Positions 37,400-49,749 of a stretch of 64,000 nt of DNA are shown here, in pieces (position 1 is the first letter of the stretch; each line of letters starts with the position of its first letter). The position numbers and the translations under genes were made by a program. Location of the stretch: positions 14,270,701 through 14,334,700 of the forward strand of contig OY540816.1 of NCBI GenBank assembly GCA_961205875.1, read 5' to 3'. The notes below the pieces were generated by a model. The model did not search any database. It saw only the letters and a program-made list of their open reading frames with translations, and was not told the DNA's origin. This stretch comes from Sialis fuliginosa. Its lineage: Eukaryota; Arthropoda; Insecta; Megaloptera; Sialidae.

Positions 37400-39890
37400 C
37401 ATTCATTGCATTTAGTTAAAATAAATTTATACAAACCACAATAAAAAATAATTTATTAATATTCTTATCATTTTTATATAATATGCATTTGGTAGGTAAG
37501 TAATTTTAATAATCTTATTTCAAAATAAAAAACGCATACACATTATAAATGTTATATAAATTACTATCCAGTTAAATAAATAAATAGGTATTTATTTTGT
37601 ACAAAAGATACGCTTAAAATTTACATTTAAAAAAATCGGCTATTCGATCGTAGGCATAATAAATATAGTTGTGTATCTATTTATGCCTATCCTATACAGT
37701 AATTTCCATTGTTGAAAATAACGACTAACCGAATGAAAAATGTATATTAATTGTTTCAATAATTAACCATTAAAATGGAAGAAACAGCAACTATATGTGC
37801 ATATATGTACATATCTATATATTTTCCAAAAATTAATTGTTAGACGCCAAGATTATTGCGCTTGCGTCACTATCCAGCAATTCTAAAACGATATTTATGG
37901 TTCATTGTGATCAATATATTTAAAAATAGAAATATAATATGAAACATCTATATAAAATAACCAGAAAATTTCACAATTTAATTTAAAATAAAGAATATTT
38001 CGTATCAATTTGTTAGTATTACAACTATTTTGAATTAATGCGGGATTTTAGTTCTTTAATAAATAGTTTGAGTACTACTGGTTTGATATTGTAGTAAATA
38101 CACCTACGCATGGCTTTGAGCATTGACAAATAATGGAGAGAGCTTTAACGAATCTTGATTTTGTACCTGTTGGTTTTTACCCATAAAAGTGGTGTAATAA
38201 AGATAGTTTTTCAGTGAAATTAGTGATTTATGATGTATTCTAAAAACTGATTGTTGAAAGGTAAATATGTATTTATTTTAAATAGTTTTTTTACGCCGTA
38301 CTATATAGCGGTTGTGAGTAATTTCATGTATATAAACAAAACATTGTTATGAAAATAAACGTATTGCTATTATTAGTATTTAATACATCTAACAATGAAA
38401 TGCAAGTTGAATGAACTTGGTAAATGCATATTTCAATTGTGCGAAAAAATCACCCAGACAGTGTTTTTATTACATACTATAATAATATTAGTTATATTTT
38501 ATTATTCTTTCTGTGTATTAACTAAATATTAAAAATTAGTTCTATTTATCTTATATATTTTCGATTATATAAATAATAAATGTCACATTAATCGAAAATC
38601 TATTTTATATATATATATTTTTAGTTATGTATAATAATATATATCAATATTAATAATATTTTAATTATTAGTTCAATGCCTGCAATGTTTGATCAATATT
38701 TTGAAAACTATGTATAATACATACGTGTACATAAAGTTGCATAAGTTAAAATTGTAATTAGTATGCAAAAGCACATTACGCTTTGAAACGTTACATTTAG
38801 GGGCGATTTCATCGATAGTTATATGAGGGGATGGGGATAAAAACATTCAATATTTCCCTCCTAAATAATATTTATTATAACGAAAAATTTATGCTGATTT
38901 AGTAACGGGATTACAAAAATAATTAATTTAAAATATGATTTGCATCGCTATAACATACGTTCCGCCGTTATAAATGAAAAGGCAATATTTATTCACATAT
39001 GTTCATATACGTGAATTATGAACAGTATATTTCCATACGCCCCCTCCCCTATGCAAGTTTAACATTTGTTTTTGCCCCGTATGTAGTTTTGAGATACCGT
39101 AATTGTGTGTTTTTAACTATGACCATTAATCAGATGTGGGCGTCATTATGAAACCGAGCTCGTCTATATCAAATTTTAAGGTAATTTATTTTAATTTTGT
39201 ATTGTCTGCTTTTGTATATGTGTTTAGGTTAATGGGTATAAGCTGGGATATTTGATATGTTCGGAAAAATAGATATCAAATAATTAGACTAGTATGAGAT
39301 GGACAAAATGTCTCAAATGTTTAAAATAATAACAAAAAGTTTCGAGTAAAAGATTTTATTTTGGCAGCGTCTTCACGTAAATTTTATGGGCCTCTTTTAG
39401 TGTTGGGCAGGCAACTTTTGACCCACCAAATTTAATATATTTTTGTTCTTTTTTGTGTCATATTCTAAATTAAAATTAGATATTTATAAATTTTTTAAAA
39501 TACATATATTAAACGTCTTTATAGTATAATAGCACTATTATATTATTTTCTTTATCAATTTTTGGGGAATATGTATAACATATTAACATTATTTTGATTG
39601 ATGTTAAAATGGGGTCCAGAGGTACACATCCGGTAGAAAATTTTAAGAAAAAATCAATTAATAAGCAATTTTTAAGTTTTGGATAAAATTGAAAAACTAT
39701 ATATTATATTATATCAAATACTAATAATATATTGTATACAATATGAAGAAAACGTCGAGAAGGAATCTATTAACTCGTAATATGTATCTTGAAACAGTTT
39801 TATTTTGCTTCCTTACTACATCCAAAAGATAAGAGGAAGGAAGAAGAAAAATATTTGGTCTTCGATTTCAAAATGTCCATTTGGTCTTTC
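37400..39890. other. Intergenic, AT-rich, probable upstream region of the ERICH2-like gene
   Basis: No coding exon was recognised. The ERICH2-like gene probably has an untranslated first exon somewhere here, because its coding exon is preceded by an AG acceptor at 40764-40765. I cannot place that exon. Confidence 0.4.
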
Positions 39891-39929
39891 CGTTTCAGGT
39901 CAATATAAATGTTTGTTTTTCTACGTCTT

Positions 39930-40185
39930 CCCATGTAGGAAATGCCAGCCTTGACGATGGGACCAAGCTTGGCCCAATATTCGGTTGCCAGTGTTGCTTT
40001 TTTGATATTGATCCCAATCTAAATCAACCTTCAGATACCGAGCTTCGAGTCACCTATTCTTTACCCAAGATTGGGTCAATTCTGGGCCAGCCTTGGTACG
40101 ACAAGCCTTGGCCGAGTCTTGAACGAAGTTATCATTTGTATTTTGGCCTATTGTTGGCTAGCATTGGCGCAAGCCTGGGCCAACC
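39930..40185 (+). repeat. Dispersed TTGGCC-rich repeat, copy 1
   Basis: About 256 bases starting CCCATGTAGGAAATGCCAG and ending GCCTGGGCCAACC. A second copy lies inverted at 54177-54436, with about 80 % identity by eye. The internal word CAAGCCTTGGCC and variants recur. The same reading frame is open in both copies (QCCFFDI...SDTELR...TY...LPKIG and DKPWPS.E.SYHLY). No known domain. The right flank (40205-40400) is another dispersed repeat related to 10716-10965. Confidence 0.7.
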
Positions 40186-40790
40186 GTGGCTCTTTTGTAA
40201 TTTCTTTTAAGGGCATATGTCTCCTAAATTCTTGCCACATGTATAACTCTTCAACCAATGAACATATTTCAATGAAACTTGGTTTATTAGTTGGGTTTGA
40301 TTAGTAGATGGTTGCATATAAAAATGATCAAAATCGAATCGAGTTGGGGATGATATCGCAAAATTATCAAAATATCTCAAGAACGACGCATGTTACATGA
40401 AAATTGTTAGTTGCTTTTTTTTATAAAGCACTACATTTTTTTAAGTAAAAAATCATTAGAACTTACGTAGTAAAGTATTCTCTTAAAAAAATACAAGGAA
40501 AGCATTAATTGTGCCATCACTTGACAGAAGTTTTTTTTAGATTTACTTATTTTTTATATATAATATAGCTGAGTCTTCATAAAACCGGCCAGGACCTTGC
40601 TGATTTGGGCGAAATAACTTTAATATTTTATTTTAGAATCTGTCATTAAAACAAAAGAAACCTAAAGTCATTTATTACATTAATTAAAATTATTAGTTAC
40701 ATTTTTCGGTTCATAAATTTTCAGTTAATAAAATTTACTGGTGTTGATAAAATTTTCCGTTTCAGTGTATACTTCCTCGAAATCTCCAGT

Positions 40791-43700
40791 ATGGCAGATA
40801 AAGACAACGGTAACGTCAATCTGCTGAAGCCAAACTCTAGTAGTAACGAAGATTTAAGCGAATATACAGATGCGGATGAGAGTATATCTTCAGCGCCTAC
40901 AGAATTTTTATCGGAGGTTAGTTTAAAGCATTGGAATCTTAGAAACTACGGACGGTAGCGGAATCCGTCACCGTTTCGACGGAGTCCGCCACAGTTTTTT
41001 TTTGTCTTGAGAAAAATTTCTATTGTGAATTTTTATAAACAAACCCGGCTGGCAGTACGTGAGTGTCGACCAAATAAATAATACATGTAGTGCACCAAAT
41101 AAATAATACAGAAAAAATTAATTTCGTGTTTCCATGATTTCGCTTGTAATTATTATTCAATTTGTTTGAAAAAACAATTAATTAAAAACAAAGTATAGTA
41201 TATAATTTATATTTCGACGTCCTTAGTTTACTTTTTATTAAATATGACTTAAAAATTGAATATAAACGATGTAATGTTTTATACAGGCTAGATTTTTTAT
41301 TAAATTACAATTTTACATATATTTTTATTTCGAATTAATCTATTTTCTAATAAATCTAGTTCTGTTAATGTTAATTTGCAATGTAAGCTTTATGTACAAG
41401 GTTAAATATTATTTTACATAATGGTCGCACTTGTAATTTTTAAAATGTGAAATTCACAGTACAATTATATAAAATTTCAAAATAACGTATCAAGCTTCGA
41501 ACATATCGGTATTTTTGTACATATATGTATTATACACATCATATACATACATACGAGTACATCATACATATCAGAGTTGGGCATTCAATCGTAAAAACAA
41601 ATAAAAATTAACAAATAAACTGCATTTCTTATTTAAAACTAACGATTAATAATATAGTTATTTGTAATTGCGAATTATCACAATTAACAATTGATTAATT
41701 GTTAATTTCAGATTTAATTAAAATAAAAAAGAACGACTATCACAATCATATATATATTTCAATTCGCCTTATTAATCAGAAAAAAAGAACTTATTAATCA
41801 GAAAATATGCTCGTAATGTTTTGGCATGGAATGGTTAACACGAGTATGCACAGAAAGACGCGCGTGCGACTATTTCTGTGCGAGTGAGAAAAGATTGTCT
41901 GCACTATAGAGTGTTGTATCTGAACTTCTCTCTCGGCTGACTATATAGGTATATTTGGTAAAAACAAACTTGTTTGTTTAAACGTCAAAATTTATTAAAG
42001 AAGAGGAAACCGCAAGCTTTCGATTCACAGAATCATCGTCAGGCTAAAATATAATAATATTTGGTATATATGATCACAATACAACATACACGCAACACAG
42101 TTGAATCAGCTGTAAAGATTTTGTACTTTTGCATGTTACAATGGTTTTATTAGGTAGGTATATAAGAATTTAAAATTAATATCTTTTTAAATAAAATATT
42201 GAATAGAAAAATCGAAGTTTGTAGTAATGTTGATCGATATAATTAAATCAACAATTTAAATTAAATAAATGGTATAGGTAATAAACTAAGGCATGTATTT
42301 GTTGTGTATAATTACACTTTTCTAATAAAATTAAATATGTAAATAATAAAAATAATTGTATTGTGATATTAGTTATTAGTTACTAATCTAAAAATGTATA
42401 ATGAATTGTGTATTGAATAATTACGACAGGTTATCGAGTGCAAAAAATTTACATAAAATCAAATCTTTCGGATTCGGAGGTCACCGTTTTTTGTAAAGTC
42501 ACAGTCTAATTGATTTGTACAGCTTTGAATGAGCGACGTTATGTCATCCGTTTCTCTAAGGTGCCAGGAACGCGTTTTTTTGTTAGAAACGCCGTTGCGT
42601 TATGACGGATTGTAAAGTGCCACTTGTATTAGAATCGCATATAATAGATTTAGTAAAGTCGTAGCGGTGACGGACACCGTTCTCTAAGATTCCAATGCTT
42701 AAAAGTTATATTGTGTGAGAACACATGTTTATTCTACGCTGATCGACATTAAATTGACTACAAGAACATAAGAGGGAGTGAAGGAGGAAAGTATTTACGT
42801 CGTTAGATAATAGCAGAGTCGTTGTGTGAGAATTGATGTCTAATAGAAAAAGTATTAAGAGTAAAATATTGTAAAAATATGATTTAATTTAAATATGAAT
42901 AATAATATAGGAAGTAGTTTGTAGATTTTCAATTTCTATACAAGTACACTTATAGACCCCATCTTTTTTCGTTTCGATTTGCGTTATTATACGCTTTACT
43001 ATTTAATTCTGAATTTGCATCATTCAAAAGTGACGTCGTTAGGAGGGGGCATGCAGGACGGTCCGCCTCTGATGACACCCATCTCATATGTTAAAAAATA
43101 AATCCTATTTACCTATTTTTTTGGTTATTTAAAGCTTCCAGAACGGAAAATGTGTTAAAATATAACCAATTTTTTCTCTGTTATTGAAAGTCTATAAAGA
43201 GTAATAACCATCTAATTTAATTTAAAAAATAGAGCCCACTGATATATTTGGCGGGGGGGGGGGCGACTTTTGATTTCCGCCCGAGGTGTCACCCGCCCCC
43301 CTCTTATGACGTCACCGTCGTTCGGAGAATCCTATCTCCCATTAATATAGTTACTGAAGGAAAAATGCTGTTTGAAACAATTTTTCATCAGAGCTAGAGG
43401 AAACAACTGTGGCATATCGTAGGTTTCCGCCGCCCGGGGCAAATGGCAAATTTGCCTCTCCCATTGCACTATATGCTAAATGTGAAAATTGAAAACCTTT
43501 GTTTCGAATTTGCCGCTGGCAATTCACAATTTTGCACTTTATAGTAATTTTGATGACTTTTTTTTTGGTTACTACCTCAAATTTGTTGTTCTTAACAAAC
43601 TGCCGTCCGGGGCAAATACCTCCTTTGCTCCCCCCCACGGTACGCTACTAGAAGACAACTCGATAATGAATTGTTTTCTTATTTTTTAATATTAAATTCT

Positions 43701-46700
43701 TCCGCTGCCACTGTTACTAATTGTAAGTTAATTTTGGTAGAAAATTAAATAATGAATCATTGTAAAATTTAATTAGTTACGATTGTGTAACATTCATTTT
43801 TAACTTTTCGTTAATTTAACTTGTTAAATTTAATTAGTTCGAAGTAAAGTTGTACTGATAAAAGTAATTAAAAAATAATTTTCTACAAACAGATTTGAAA
43901 TCAGTTCAGTGGCGCACCTATGCGGGGAGTTAGGGGTCAGAACCCTCTCTCCCTCGAATTGACAACATTATTTAATTTAACAAGTTTATATTATACAATA
44001 CGATAGATAAAAATGTAAATTATATATAATAAAAAGATAATAATTTCCTCCCCCTCTCTATATTTTTTTCTTGGGGCGACGTAAGTTTAAACGTGACATG
44101 TGATATCTATTTAGATATACTATATTTTTAATTTATCTTAAATGTCTATTTTCTGTAGATCAGAATATAAGCATACAATTTTATTTTTTTAAGATTTGGT
44201 TGTATTTATATAATATTTTCGTTACATTATTTTTACATCCATGTGTATTATTTATTTTGTACAATTCTACTGCAATAATATTTTTTTTTAGTTTTTGTCG
44301 GCAGTATTATTGAAAGACTACGCGACTGCTTTAAAGTATTGTAAATTAAGTAAGTATTTACGAAATAAAACAATAATAAATTAAATATAAATAAATACAT
44401 TTTTATTTTTTAGTTCTTCAATATGAACCAAATAATGTCACAGCTAAAGATTTTTATCCCTTGATAATACAAAAATTAAAACAAGGTAGGTAAATTAATA
44501 TAAAATAATAATTATTCTATATTTTTAGTTTATCAGTTTTACTTTTTCGTGATTTTTAATGTTTCGATTGACATTTCACGAAATGAAAGGGGCAAAAATA
44601 AGGACAGAAGCCCGATTTACACGCAGCTAAAGTTTGGTTGACTAGCTTTAAATTTTAGTTGGTACGCAATACACCTATAGACCAAACACAGTGCCAAACA
44701 TATGAAAAAAATGTAATAACAAAAAATACTAGTTAAGAATCAAAGGGTCCAATGGCCCTATACATCCCTGGTCCAAATAACCATTGGTTGATACTGTTTT
44801 TTTTATAATATTAAATTTATCACTAATTAAAACTAGTTAAATGTTTTGATTTATACTTGTATCACGTAGATCTAATCTAGATCTATAATTTGAGACCAAA
44901 ACATTACGTGATAGCTACTCTGAGTGTCGAGATACACTGATTAGAAATTTACGCTAGCGCGCAAACTGATCTCAGTGTGTTACAATCAAGTTTCTGAAAT
45001 GCCCAGTATATATCTGGAGTAAAACATTAGACGTTATTCACGCCAAAATGATGAAATGGTGATCAAAACGTTCAATGACAAATCTTATTTTAATAAGTAA
45101 AATATTGTCAAATATTCGTATTTTTATATAGAATTTGAACAGAACCAAACTAATTCAGACAATAGTGATTCGGACGTTGACGACGAATGTTCGGATGACG
45201 ATGAAGATGAAGAAAACGAGGACGATCCTGAAGAAGAGGTGGAAGGCGAAATATCCGGCGGTAGTGGCGAGGCGGATGCGCATAGTGACGGAACGACTGC
45301 GAGCTATTCGAGTCTAGAAGATGACGAGCCAGGGGTCCTCAACCAGCTCGCGGCACTTGCCGAGAAATACCACATGGACAATGCGGATCTGGGAAACGGA
45401 AACGCAAAAATAGGTAGGGGTTTTCTTAAAGTGCAGTGGAATTTATAGAATTTTTATTTGAAGTTTTGCAGGAAATGGTTGGTGTATATAGTTTATAACC
45501 AGAAAATTGACTGGGTTGATTTTTGGGATTATTTGTCAAGCTTCGTGACGTCATATATAAAAAATAAAAGATCGAAAAAACAAAATAGCAACATCGTGTC
45601 TTTTTGACAAAAGTGCAATTTAAATTATACGATGTATTTTCAAACACCGTGTTGCTGTTTTGTTTTCTTTGGTCTAAACACGGCATAAGAGTAAAAATAT
45701 GAGGAAAAATTAATGTTTTGTTAGTAACTCGAGACCTGTGAAGATTGGGAAAATTTCAAACGTGCATGAAAAAATTTCATAAAAATAAAAATAATATAAA
45801 CAGCAATAAAAAAACAAACATTTTTTTTGTTGATTTTAACTACCTAATTATTGTTTCGAAATTTGTGTGACGTCACAACAGGGGGGGGGGGGGTCATAAA
45901 AATATGACTACCTTCGATAAGGCCGAGGGGGGTGGGCAAAAACCATATTTGTGTGGAGAAATAGGTTTCATTATAAATCAGAAGCCGTTATATATAAACT
46001 TGAGCAGAATTTCGGATTTTAAAATGAAAAATAATATTTTTTCTATAAATCTTTTTTAATAATGTGAAACGTAATTCAGCAGACGGTAGATTTCATCACT
46101 TTAGTTAGCTGCCAATGTTATAATTTATTAACTATGTTTATTAGCAGTTATATACCATCTTTAATAGTAACGTACTTTGCAGTTTACTATGGTTGCCAGA
46201 TGCCCTACATTTTGTAGAATATTAGTGATATTTTTCGAAGGCGAATAGTCATACTGGTAATGATATAATATAATATATCCGTCAAAAAATTAAAAGTATT
46301 TAAAAAAAATAATGTATGAAAATTAAAATCATCACATCTTCGATAAAAATATTCAAAAAACATTTTTAAGCTTGTAATCTCTTCTTTTTGATGTTTTAAA
46401 AAATTTAAATTAAATCGATTTTTCTATAAGTTGGTTTCTACGAAAAATGTTGTAAAATATATTTTTGAATACCAAAAATCGACATTAGGTATCTATAACT
46501 TTCATGTTGGCGGATTGTGGCGTTTTACTTCTTTTTAATTTTAATCTCCAATTTAATAACGGAAAGGAAGGAAATTATTAAAAGTGTCCACATATTTCAT
46601 TATTTTTTGATTTGTTGGGTTTATTATTTATAAAAATAAAACACCCACATTTACGGGTATGTAATTTCTTCAATATCTGCATGCTTTAATCCCCCAAAAT

Positions 46701-47169
46701 AGAGATTGCCCTGAAATACATAGTATAATATAATGAACTGACAAAATTTTGGCAGCACAACGTATTTCTTTGAGTGACATTTTAAAAGAGGGAATACTGC
46801 TAGTATATATCAAACAATATATCTGCAATGTTTTTTTTACAATGTTTACTTTAACCTTTTTTCGAAAAATCGTTAAATTTTTGTTTGAGAAGCACTGACG
46901 TAGTGCAAGAAATAATAAAAGAAAATCGATATGCAGTCTCGTTTATATGACAAAATTACAGAAAGCATCAAAATGTGATTATCATTTCAGAACCATCTAC
47001 GCTGTCTATGAATAAAAACTGGGAGCTGTCGAATATGAGCGAGAAGGGTGACAATATTGACTTTAAATTTAACTGTCAGACAAGTTCCGATTCGGAATCG
47101 CCGACAGAACCGATAAGCCAGAAATTGATAGCACAACTAAGAGCTAAAGTAGTCCCTAGCCAATATTGA
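40791..47169 (+). CDS. Acidic ERICH2-like protein
   Basis: Five coding exons join in phase: 40791-40916, 44292-44349, 44414-44485, 45132-45413 and 46991-47169, giving about 238 residues. The N-terminus is MADKDNGNVNLLKPN. The conserved core FLSAVLLKDYATALKYCKL-ILQYEPNNVTAKDFYPLI (about residues 40-78) has the look of a single TPR-like helical pair and resembles the core of vertebrate glutamate-rich protein 2 (ERICH2). A run of Asp/Glu follows (about 90-130), then NQLAALAEKYHMDN and a polar tail. The biochemical role is unknown. An AG acceptor at 40764-40765 implies an upstream non-coding exon. Intron 1 (3.4 kb) contains a 1.77-kb transposon and two smaller ones. AATAAA occurs at 47404-47409. 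The gene model is strong; the family name is moderate and rests on recalled similarity. Confidence 0.8.
40927..42699. mobile_element. PIF/Harbinger-like non-autonomous element, 1.77 kb
   Basis: The termini AGCATTGGAATCTTAGA and TCTAAGATTCCAATGCT are inverted, and each is flanked by TAA (40924-40926 and 42700-42702). The 3-bp TWA duplication is characteristic of PIF/Harbinger. The next bases (CCGTCACCG.TTCGACGGAGTCCG and AGTCGTAGCGGTGACGGACACCG) are also mirrored. No transposase recognised. It begins just 8 bases after the donor of ERICH2-like exon 1. Confidence 0.8.
43030..43315. mobile_element. TIR element with GTGACGTCRTWAG ends
   Basis: Left GTGACGTCGTTAGGAGGGGGC is mirrored at the right, where CCCCCCTCTTATGACGTCAC ends the element. 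Contains an 11-12 base G-run. It lies in intron 1 of the ERICH2-like gene. No coding content. Confidence 0.65.
43409..43651. mobile_element. hAT-like degenerate MITE
   Basis: The left end TGTGGCATATCGTAGG pairs imperfectly with the right end CCCACGGTACGCTACTA. GCCGCCCGGGGCAAA and its near mirror AAACTGCCGTCCGGGGCAAA lie just inside. The flanks GAAACAAC and GAAGACAAC are a possible damaged duplication. Confidence 0.5.
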
Positions 47170-47419
47170 TCAATTTATTGTTGAGTTAAAATGTATATTG
47201 TGTATAAAAATGTAGAATATCTGTGAAAAATATCATAAAATAATGTGTGTATATAGTTGATTTTTATAGAAACAGGAAGGTATTCTAGGAGAAATTGGGA
47301 AGTCCATATTTTTCTCTTGATTTATTCCCATTCTTGATATATAAGAAAGAAAATACGAAATAACTTCCAAATATTGTCCAGTACAACATTCCCGAATTTG
47401 AGAAATAAATCTAAAGTAA

Positions 47420-48030
47420 ATGAAAATATACGGGAAGATTAAAAATATAATGAACCACGTTTGAGGGGTAGTAAAGGCAACCGATGTTTTTTTAAAAGTA
47501 ATGGCTGATTACAAAATTATCGACGTTTTTATGTTTTTTTTTTTTTTTTTTAAAACTCGCAATCTTTTATTGCCAAATAATTTTTTTTTGGATTTTGCTT
47601 TAATTCCTACATTTTTTTTTTAAAGATGATCTCTAAAATATTTTGATACTACTAATATAATAATATATAATAATCCATTTAAACATATTTTTGTGATTAA
47701 ACGCACTTAGTTTTCGGATTCACGGCGACTTTTCAGCAATTTGTGTAGACACGTTGGAAGAAATTATGAAATAAAGTTGCAAAGCAAATATTTTTGAAAA
47801 TTTTAATGTATCTTCATTTGTCTTGAAGTTATTCAATAAAAACTAAATTAAATTTCAAACGGCTGTAATTTTTTTCCACAAGGTCTATGGCTGGGAACTT
47901 TTGTGTACATACGTATTATTATGGGTACCAAATTTCATCGCACTCCGAATTTGTTCCAAAAACAGGGCAATTTTTTCTTCCTTTGCCTGTACTAATCGCA
48001 TTTTGAATAGGTAACGCCTATGAAATATAA
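47420..48030. other. Intergenic, AT-rich
   Basis: Poly-T tracts near 47530 and 47610. No gene or defined repeat. Confidence 0.5.
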
Positions 48031-48036
48031 CGTTAA

Positions 48037-48383
48037 GGGTCGATCCAGACTATCGAGCCGGTCCCTGTCCGGTCTCGTTTCCAATTAAATATAAATAAAC
48101 AATAAATAATGAAATCATTCACACTATCGCTCAGGTCTCGATCTAATCACGTTCCGAAACAGTATAGTATCGAAGAATACTTTACTGGAGTGTAATCGAA
48201 CTGTGAATAGTCTTAAAATATATTATAGAATATGATTACTAAATGAATACTAACAACGCAGATCATAGCAGATTGATAAAAAAAAAATGAACCGTGTTCT
48301 AAATTTTCGCAAAAATGTGAATATCATAAAATTTGATTGGACCGAGACTGGCTCGAGATTGGCTTGATAGTCTGGATCGCCTC
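48037..48383. mobile_element. PIF/Harbinger-like MITE, 347 bp
   Basis: Left GGGTCGATCCAGACTATCGA is mirrored at the right, ending GATAGTCTGGATCGCCTC. TAA flanks both sides (48034-48036 and 48384-48386). No frame. Confidence 0.8.
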
Positions 48384-48504
48384 TAATAGTGTATTATTGA
48401 ATTTTGCATTTATATAAGCGTGTTACATATAATCAATGAATAATCTCATTGAGATTATGAATGTCATGAGTCATGAGTAATAAGGCTGCATTATAAAGAG
48501 TTTG

Positions 48505-48691
48505 AAGCCTTGGCACTTTACAGAAACGATCTCCGTCACCGCTTTGACCTTGCAAATCTATTACATGTTAGATGCGTCAAAACGCAGCGCCGTTTCGACG
48601 CAGCTAACATGCCACTTGTATTGAATCACATATAATAGATTTGCAAGGTCGAAGCGGTGACGGAGACTGTTTCTGTAAAGTGCTTAGGCTT
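48505..48691. mobile_element. Foldback MITE related to the 40927 element
   Basis: Left AAGCCTTGGCACTTTACAGA through CTCCGTCACCGCTTTGACC is mirrored at the right by GGTGACGGAGAC...TCTGTAAAGTGCTTAGGCTT. The inner words AACGCAGCGCCGTTTCGACG and GCCACTTGTATT.GAATC also occur in the element at 40927-42699, so the two share a family. Confidence 0.75.
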
Positions 48692-48699
48692 GATTGTAA

Positions 48700-49450
48700 G
48701 TATTGAATAAAAACCAAACTGATATTAACAGATATTCTATAGATTATTATATAATGTAGTATGTGTATATGATAGTCATATCATTTTTTGTACTGTATGT
48801 TTTGTAATTTAAAAGATGATATTTTTTTATACAATAATTTTTGATATACTCTCTATATGTATAATGTTTTTCTGCGTTTTTCAACTCATACTATTTATAG
48901 CTAAAAGATTATTTATATACATAATATTTATCTATTAAGCAATGATGTATCTTCTTGAAATTTACTTCCAATATATGTACAAGAAAATTATGTTTAATAT
49001 ATAGGGTTACCAATTTTTAAACAAGAAAATTAAATATTAAAATAAAAGCATTAAAAACTAGTCATTTTTGAAAAATATAATTCTTGTTTAAAATTGGAGT
49101 CCCGATTCCACCTAGATTTTTGCATATCTCATAAAAAAATCACATTCAATGTGCCAACCTTCTTCCCGATCTATAGACCTTACAAAGTAGTAAAAGTATT
49201 AAGTCGCAAAAAATATGTTGGTGTATTAATCTAGAAAGAAAGATTCTTGACTCGAGATAAATAAATTTCTGTAAAACTTACAAAAATATTACATAATAAT
49301 TAAGAGTATCTATTAATTATTTATCACCGAAAAAGAATGATGAAATCATCACAGATAAATTTTTCATTTGTATCTTAACTGATTGTCAGTATTATTATTA
49401 CTATAAAAGTATCTTTTAAATAGCTATAAGTATTTGTTTGTGGAGTAATT
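48700..49450. other. Intergenic, AT-rich
   Basis: Nothing supportable seen. Confidence 0.5.
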
Positions 49451-49452
49451 TA

Positions 49453-49740
49453 TGCCCGGTATTATAAAGAAGAGATAGAGTCAAATAGCAAATTAGCTTC
49501 CAGCTAACGCTATCTGTCAGGTATTAAATATAAATGACAACCACTCACAGATGTAGCGAATGAAATCATATATATGATAACCTTAACGCATGCGCGATTA
49601 CAATCATAAAATGCATAGCATTTATATTATTATATATTTATTACCACTGCTTTAAAATATCGAGAAATTTCATAACAATTTGACACCTAGCAGATAGCGT
49701 TAACAGGAAGCTAATTTGCATTTGCACTTAATAACGGGCA
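49453..49740. mobile_element. PIF/Harbinger-like MITE, 288 bp
   Basis: Left TGCCCGGTATTATAAAG is mirrored by CTTAATAACGGGCA at the right. The subterminal inverted words AAATTAGCTTCC and GGAAGCTAATTT, and GCTAACGCTATCTG and CAGATAGCGTTA, follow. TTA flanks both ends (49450-49452 and 49741-49743). A decayed relative may be present at 6535-6710 (TATTTATTACCACTGCT, CGCAGATAGC). Confidence 0.85.
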
Positions 49741-49749
49741 TTAAAATTG

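Noticed and set aside
43351-43689. Overlapping frames on both strands
   Set aside because: They lie within the degenerate hAT-like MITE.
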